From contig JAWQRO010000428.1 of NCBI GenBank assembly GCA_033557835.1, forward strand, positions 1-39,222: a stretch of DNA of 39,222 bases, read 5' to 3'. The first letter of the stretch is position 1. Each line of letters begins with the position of its first letter. Below, piece after piece: positions 33,201 to 39,222 of the stretch. Source of the stretch: Helochares maculicollis (taxonomy: Eukaryota; Arthropoda; Insecta; Coleoptera; Hydrophilidae). The position numbers and the translations under genes are program-made. The notes beneath the pieces were generated by a model, which had not been told where the DNA came from, did not search any database, and saw only the letters and a list, made by a program, of their open reading frames with translations.

Positions 33201-35915
33201 TATTTCGTCCTTGAAAAGAACTCCTTCGTTTGGATGATGTACGGCCAAACCAATTTCTTCAACTTACCAGCGTATCCCACTGGAATTCTTGTGAAAATGC
33301 ACGGAATCGAAGGTATTGAAGAGCTGGGTCTCAATACCCTTGGTACTAACACCATATTCAACGTCGAACAAATCTACAAATACTTCAGCCAGCTCAAGGA
33401 TACTAAATCAGTCCATATGGAAATTACACTCTTCCACCACGAATGTATCTACAACAGCTTCTACATCGGCCCCGAAAACTTTGATAGATTGCCTTTGATC
33501 TTCCAAGCTATTTATAAGAATTTCGAATCGAAAGATTATGACTTCGACATCTCCGCTAACACTTTCCTTAAAATGATGTTCCCAACTGATATTGGATTCA
33601 TCGCTTCAATCGACTTATTTGCTCCATTAGTAAAATACAACAATTGGCATATTAGCAGGGAATCTGTTAAAGACGTCACGACTTATAGTGTCGATACCAT
33701 GCACAAGGAGTGGTCACATGCTCGATGGGGAATATCTTTCTACAATCCAATCGTTGATGTATGGCAAGGCATTAACAGATATACGTCTTTTGATGCCCAA
33801 TTTCCATGGTATTTCGAGGTATCCGCTCAGTCTCTTAATAACATTAAATTTACGTACAAGAAGCACGGAGATGAATACAAGGATACCTGGGGATACAGAA
33901 GCTATGTTACGACCATGACTTTCGTTAAGGATGACTTACACCACGGAGTTCTAAAGAAATCTACGCCGAAGGCTGAAGAATTTGCTATAGTTACTAAAGG
34001 AGATCAATACAGGCACGATGTAAGTATGCTGCACAATCGTTTTGTAAATATTTCATTATGGCGAGCGAATGACGAAACAAAAATTGTATGGGAATCTTGC
34101 CCAACACTTTTCCTGTCTATCTTGGTTTCAGTTTTTAGCTGGTTTTGGATGACATATGTCGGTAACTTATAAATTACATTTCAGTATCCAGTCAAGCATG
34201 ACATAGTGTATTACGATGGCTACGAATATATCTTCACCGTCTATGATAGCGAACGCATATACTCCAATAAGTCTTTGAAGGATCTAGGACGCTTCTACGA
34301 ACTCCCAAGTGACGAGCTTCTCGAATACTCCAGCTGGTGGATGCAATGGGCTAAGAAATGGGACGAAACTGTAATGCAACCTTGGCCAGGTACCAATGGA
34401 ATATTGGAAAAATGGGTTCCAAGCAAATCTCACCCAGTAACTTCTGTTGACATCTCAATGCATTCTCATTATGATGTAATCACCTCAGACTATCCTCTCG
34501 CCCCTGGCTTGAAATGGAAAACTAAATTCTCGTTAACATCTAACAACGGAGCTAAACCGTTGAAGACTTGGGACCTTCTTTCATTCTTTAACGTCGCCCC
34601 TGGACAAACTATATATGAGATGAAAATGAAGCTAACACGGACTATCCCTGGGGTAACAAATCAGTTCAAATACTGCCTCGAAGGAAAGAAGGAATGGACA
34701 CCAGAATACGTCTTTGGACATTTGAGTCTGTTTGAACAAGAGGGGCCAGCTGAGAAAAAATGCACTGAAGAAGATAAGATCATGGAAATTAAAATGAAGG
34801 GTTATAAATTAGACGCCCAATTGTCCAAATATCCAGTTTATGCTGAGTGCGATGAGTACGTCAGCTCTTGGGGAGGCGTTCATCATAAGCTCTTGCCTTG
34901 TTATTTCGCCTTCGATACTTTCAGAAACTATACATACGACATTTACACCAGCGAAGATTTGAAGATTACATACAAGACGTTCCTTACTACCTTCTGGGAA
35001 TCGTTCAAGGGCGCCTACTATGAACATTTGGGTTACTCGCCTGTACTCGAAGGACAAGGAGCTAAGAAACACCACACTACGTTGAATATAACGTACCCAA
35101 TGTACGGAAACACCTTCAACATTGACGTGTTAACGCCAAACTACGCTTATCACTTTGGTGATGTTGAAGATAAATTTGGGCAATGGCTTTTGTTCCACCC
35201 TGACACGCAGCACTTCAGCGGCATGTACAAATTCATGCATCGCATGGGCTTAACCAACTATTGTTCGATGTACAATGATACCATCCACTTCAAGTACAAC
35301 CATACCCCTTACAAAGTGCCAGCTGAGTGGACAATGGTTGCAGGTGACAGAGAATTCCCACGATATGCTGTATACGTCAAGATGATTGAAGGCACAAATC
35401 ACATGGTAAGTTATGAAATTATTATACATTACTTAAGAAGTATTGCCTCAGAATATTTGCAGCCCTTGCTTATGAGTTTGGGCAAATATAACACGCTAGT
35501 CGAGGCAACTATACAATTGGTTATTTTCAATAACGATTTTGTTTTGATTGAAGTATTGATTTACTCATGATAAGCAACTTACTAAGTAAACTATAAATAG
35601 ACTACTAATAAATGTTTTGTTTTGTATTCGCAGGCTTTGAAGTTAGTTGACCAGAGGAACACAGTGATCATTGTCCCAACTTCTGAGCACCACTATGATA
35701 TTACCGTAGATGGAAAGAAAATGCCTAAAGACTCTTATTACTACTCCACCGATTCGTTCTTCTACATGCAGCAACCACACACCGACTTCATGAGCATTAT
35801 TGTATTCCGATTGGGAACTCACATTTTCTACGATGGTACTCACTTCCATATGGAAGTTCCCAGGCTCGATGTTCCCTATTATGGGCAATGCTTTGAAAAC
35901 AATGAAACAGTCTGA
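30256..35915 (+). CDS. secreted large lipid transfer protein, vitellogenin-like/VHDL-like, five exons
   Basis: Exons 30256-30283, 31151-32691, 32769-34019, 34185-35405 and 35634-35915 join in frame to 1,440 residues. Signal peptide MGFKATTVLVLVALSAANA (1-19). A vitellogenin/lipoprotein N-terminal domain follows (LVYEYKALVKAG, EYTVSIKKAVAEIFQMNF, then an all-helical part ending in MLRTLPFNVKIPTV). The middle beta-sheet region is rich in aromatic residues. The C-terminus is a shortened von Willebrand D domain from about Cys1300. Members carry lipid in haemolymph or yolk. Compared with classical vitellogenin it has no poly-Ser tract, no obvious RxxR cleavage site and only 11 Cys. DGxR reads DGTH and GLCG reads GQCF, eight residues before the stop. 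It is therefore a vitellogenin-like or very-high-density-lipoprotein-like paralogue rather than a standard yolk vitellogenin; which one is uncertain. Confidence 0.87.
30284..31150 (+). other. lipid transfer protein intron 1
   Basis: 867-base intron starting GTGAGT and ending TTTATTTTACAG. No element recognised inside. It could hold enhancer sequence. Confidence 0.8.
31151..32691 (+). CDS. lipid transfer protein exon 2 (vitellogenin N domain)
   Basis: Residues 10-523. Contains the end of the signal peptide, the N-terminal beta-barrel (KFSKLHYKLYNGKVDHDF, EIFQMNFQKVKATTQRHAFM) and most of the helical domain. Donor TTCAAG|GTAAAT, phase 0. Confidence 0.92.
32769..34019 (+). CDS. lipid transfer protein exon 3
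   Basis: Residues 524-940. Acceptor TTTTCTAG|AAA, donor CACGAT|GTAAGT, phase 0. Includes the end of the helical domain (DPCKDRMSAYAKQVLKYTHP) and the following beta-sheet region. Confidence 0.92.
34185..35405 (+). CDS. lipid transfer protein exon 4
   Basis: Residues 941-1347. Acceptor ACATTTCAG|TAT, donor CACATG|GTAAGT, phase 0. It ends inside the von Willebrand D domain, which begins near NYCSMYNDTIHFKYNHTPYK. Potential N-glycosylation sites include NKS, NYT, NIT and NDT. Confidence 0.92.
35634..35915 (+). CDS. lipid transfer protein exon 5 (end of truncated vWD domain)
   Basis: Residues 1348-1440. Acceptor TATTCGCAG|GCT. It encodes the last strands of a von Willebrand D domain (DITVDGKKMPKD, GTHIFYDGTHFHMEVPRL) and stops after GQCFENNETV. 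A poly(A) signal follows 27 bases later, so this is the true end. Confidence 0.9.
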   Translation, partial: ALKLVDQRNTVIIVPTSEHHYDITVDGKKMPKDSYYYSTDSFFYMQQPHTDFMSIIVFRLGTHIFYDGTHFHMEVPRLDVPYYGQCFENNETV

Positions 35916-35941
35916 AGATTTGTACAAAACAGACTATGTTA

Positions 35942-35947
35942 AATAAA
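35942..35947 (+). terminator. poly(A) signal of the lipid transfer protein gene
   Basis: AATAAA beginning 27 bases after the TGA stop (35913-35915). Its closeness to the stop is typical of highly expressed insect genes and confirms that the reading frame ends here. Confidence 0.75.
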
Positions 35948-38900
35948 TGATCGTTTTCTTAGAACATTCTTATTAGTTTCCTTGCATAGACAGATCATAT
36001 TCGGAGTTAGAGGAAATAAATTATTAGAAACCTCTTTCAACTCTTGCTCCGTTATATGTGCTCAAATAATAATATAGAGACATAAAGCTCTCCCTCCAAA
36101 TATAAAATGAAACATCTTGCAATTATTACCACATAGAAACATAATATAAATCCATTCATCCATTACAAGAATACTTACAGATTTAAGTTTGGTTTTCAAA
36201 ATGCACTCATAATTTACAATTAGGTTAAAATATGTGTATACTATTAATCAAAGTATTAAATGATCTAGTAAAATATTATCAGTACCTCGTTAGACTCCTA
36301 CATGGTCGTCCTTTTTTTCAACAAGAACTGATTTAGATAATCTTATGCAGACTTAAGTGCTTTAAATTGTATTGATAGATTATACAAATAAATACAGCAT
36401 ATTGATCGTTCGACCAAATAATCAAACATGTCTTTGCAGATCTGCTATTTGATACAATATTGGTTGTTGTATCTACATGTTATTTTTCTATATGTTTTTC
36501 TAGTTTTTTTATATGATATTACTGACTTGCATCAAATAATTGTTTTTGCAAATGATCAATTATTGCCACTTAGAAGTGAGAACCACTTACAATTTAGGGC
36601 TGAAAAGCTCGCTAATTACAATTCCACAGTCGTAGTCCACATCGCCAGCAGATTTTGTACGGACAAATATGTCTATCTTTTTTAATGAAAGATAAGGTTT
36701 TTCAAATAATTTGGATCGTAAATAATATAAGCTATACAAATACTTTGAAGGCTTTGAAGTTAAATAGACATATCAGAAATTTTGGAGCTGCAATTAATTG
36801 AGGCAATAAAGATTATAATGAATGACTAATTTACCAGATAAATGAAATTTATCGCAAACGAACAGTAACACGAAGTAATTGCATAACCAAACATTTAAAT
36901 TTGTATTAGTTCATAGACAACCAAAATATAAAGCTCAAAATATACCGGCATTACATAATGTTTTGCAGAAGAGAAATTACCTGCGATAAAGATTAAACCA
37001 CTCTAAAATGCAGTGCTATGAGCGAATAAAGTCAAAGGGCGCGAAGATATCTTAATTTAATGCTGCTTCAATACAGTGTGTACACATATATAAGAGATTA
37101 TTTTATTATTATACTTATGAGATGCTCATTTTTAAAATTACAACTGAGCGATAAAAGTTTTTTGTTATATTATTTAGTCTAAATATCTAATTATCTTCGT
37201 ATTTCCAAATAAATCTTTGTTGCTAACTGTCTTAATCAAATATTTTTTTAAATTCTTTTATTATTTCTGCCCTGACCTTACTTATCAGTGCAATAAGTGT
37301 GTTTGAAAAAAATGCAAATGTAGTAAACAACAACAAAAAATTAGGAAAATTTAGTTACATAACATGTTATCTCATTCAGGATTCCCATATCAATTAATGC
37401 TACTCATGAAATTAATTTCTATTTATGTAAAGCCAAAATATATATTAGCTTATATAGGAATGATCGTGGTAAGCACAAAGATTTGCTGCAAAGAAAAGCT
37501 TGATATGTACAATTTTGTCGATATCTAATAAACGCAGATAAAACGCAATGATTTTGTTAGTTCTCATTTATTTGTTATTCATTTATTGTTACAACCTGTC
37601 TTGTAGACCTTAATTTTCCTCCTCCGATTTTTCTAATTTAGTTCTTGAGTTTTTTTCCTAAGATACTTGGTTTCTATACATAAGAAAAGCAATATTTTTA
37701 TTCGTTCCATTAACTTTGACAGTTTTTAAGAATAATGCTTCAAGCTTCAAATCGTTACCCATTCACATATAGTTTGTTTAAACAAAAAGCCTTCTAATAC
37801 CTTAAAAAGCGTTTTACTTTCTATTGCTTCTAAATACAGAAATCTCAGGATCGTGTCAATAACACAGAAGGACCAAAAGTAATGGTTCAAGGGCCAACTG
37901 AACATTATTCGTTTAAATAAAATATAGCAGAGTAAGTACATACAATACACTGACAGGAAAAGTTGGTTATCTTATGGTAACAAGTTACTTGCAACAACTT
38001 ATCTAAAATCTGAAAATTGTGTGACCAAGACACTGAAATATAGAAATAATATTAGCCCAACTAGACACTGGAATTAAAAGGGGACTAGAAATGTATGATG
38101 ACCTTTATCAAATTTTGGTATAATTAAATCACTTAGAAAATCATAAATATCTAAACGGGAAAGTTAATGTAAGTTGATTATAGAGATAAAGAGTTGCACA
38201 CTAAACGTAAAGACCGCAGCAGCCGTCAATAACATCAAAATATATGACAAAATAGCCACTGTTAGCCATAATCGTAAAAAATCAACCTTAGCTGAATCGA
38301 ATTTAACACTTTTAGGGTCAGCGCTTGCATCAATTAGACATTTTGTCTTAAAAATGATATTGAATTTGATGAAGCATTGTCAGGAGTGGAAATTTTAATG
38401 TTTTTGTTTCCTCTCTATATAGTGACAATCCTATGCACCCACCAGTTGTTAGGACCAACACTTGGCAAACATTTGATCAATACAAATAACACCCACTTAC
38501 AATATTCTACGATAGAAATAGAATTTAAACCTACTAATTTATAAGAAGTTCAAAAATTCCTTGATTTGATGACAAGAGCGTTTACGTTTTTTTACAATCG
38601 TAAATGCGTTTGCAAATTACTTTCTGTGCTAATTACAAGCACTATGTCATTGAAATGGTCTATATCTATATATTATATCTATAATGAACATGTTACAATG
38701 AGCGTTTACTTCTACACAAACGAATATTAATTTCTAAGTAATCCATAAAAAACTAAATGCAGAATACAATTTTTCAAACTTTGATCAAGGAATAACAATG
38801 TTCATAAAATGGGAGTAGATCGAGGAAAACAGAACTATAATCCCATCATAAATGATCCTTTTGCAAATAAAGGACATCATCACGTAATGGACAATTATTT

Positions 38901-38986
38901 TAATAATACGAGCCTTAGGTCTTATGAAAACACGATACTTGTCACAGAAATAATTCAGGCTAGTCTTATAATAACACCATATTTGT
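35948..38986. other. intergenic AT-rich region, no gene seen
   Basis: Three kilobases with only short random ORFs. No transposon or domain recognised. Confidence 0.6.
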
Positions 38987-39222
38987 AACATTTGCCAAAC
39001 TGAACTAAAAAAAATGTTGGTCTCAAATAGGTGCCGATTTTGTATGCATGTATTGAATTGGCTTGAGCATCTTTACAGGATGAGGAACTACAGGACAGTT
39101 AAGTTTTAACAAACAAAATACCGCAATCAGTCCAGAACGACTTTTTCTTATAATTATCTTAGAACATTTGCCAAATTTAAAATAAAAAAATGTTTGGTAT
39201 CGAATAAGCTCCGATTATGTAT
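38987..39222. repeat. imperfect direct repeat, two units 176 bp apart
   Basis: A stretch of about 60 bases starting AACATTTGCCAAA at 38987 recurs at 39163 with scattered changes and runs to the window edge. Weaker similarity (TCTTATAAT) extends a little upstream of both. It may be the start of a tandem array continuing to the right. Confidence 0.65.

Noticed and set aside
30256..35915. Hexamerin or arylphorin as identity of the secreted protein
   Set aside because: The aromatic-rich composition suggested this at first, but the N-terminal LVYEYKALVKAG and IKKAVAEIFQMNF blocks and the terminal vWD-like part belong to the vitellogenin superfamily.
1..39222. CRISPR arrays, bacterial operons, rRNA and tRNA genes
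   Set aside because: No spaced direct repeats, ribosome-binding sites or recognisable RNA gene folds were seen. The gene structure is eukaryotic.

Overview
The window is eukaryotic nuclear DNA from an insect. It is AT-rich, has spliced genes with canonical GT..AG introns, and carries many mariner transposons plus P-element-like and Kolobok-like DNA transposons. The two protein genes (a TTC14 homologue and a secreted lipid-transfer protein of the vitellogenin superfamily) and the load of degenerate mariners fit a holometabolous insect. A beetle is my guess, but nothing seen here proves the order.

Layout. 1-856: 3' part of a dead mariner. 857-3108: intergenic. 3109-22047: one minus-strand gene, the TTC14 homologue, with nine coding exons that join in frame to 1,193 residues (N-terminal region, S1 RNA-binding domain, three TPRs, Lys/Ser-rich region, RS/RGG domain, acidic tail). 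Its introns hold two mariner fossils with most of their coding region (5.75-6.97 kb and 13.24-14.30 kb), a mariner fragment (14.33-15.06 kb), two copies of one internally deleted mariner (10.67-11.46 kb and 19.42-20.19 kb), a THAP-domain remnant and a retrotransposon tail. 22.7-24.7 kb: a Kolobok-type transposon bounded by TTAA and terminal inverted repeats, with a 551-bp foldback element nested inside it. 25.7-26.1 kb: two small unassigned minus-strand ORFs. 26.3-28.6 kb: a broken P-element/THAP9-like transposase. 29.06-29.16 kb: a TATA box with a short exon-like ORF of unknown meaning. 30.16-35.95 kb: a plus-strand five-exon gene for a secreted 1,440-residue large lipid transfer protein, with a clear TATA promoter, signal peptide and poly(A) signal. 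35.95-39.22 kb: AT-rich DNA without recognisable genes, ending in an imperfect repeat spaced 176 bp that runs off the window.

The two genes are unrelated and are not a functional unit: TTC14 is a presumed nuclear RNA-associated protein, and the lipid transfer protein is a presumed haemolymph or yolk-type protein. Points most worth checking are the truncated von Willebrand D domain of the lipid transfer protein, a 35-residue in-frame extra exon in TTC14, two mariner copies with the same deletion junction, the nested Kolobok/foldback structure, and a phase-compatible possible alternative first exon for the lipid transfer protein. I found no CRISPR, rRNA or tRNA, and no evidence of a genuinely new multi-gene system. 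Exon boundaries were derived by hand from splice motifs and phase agreement, not from transcript data.
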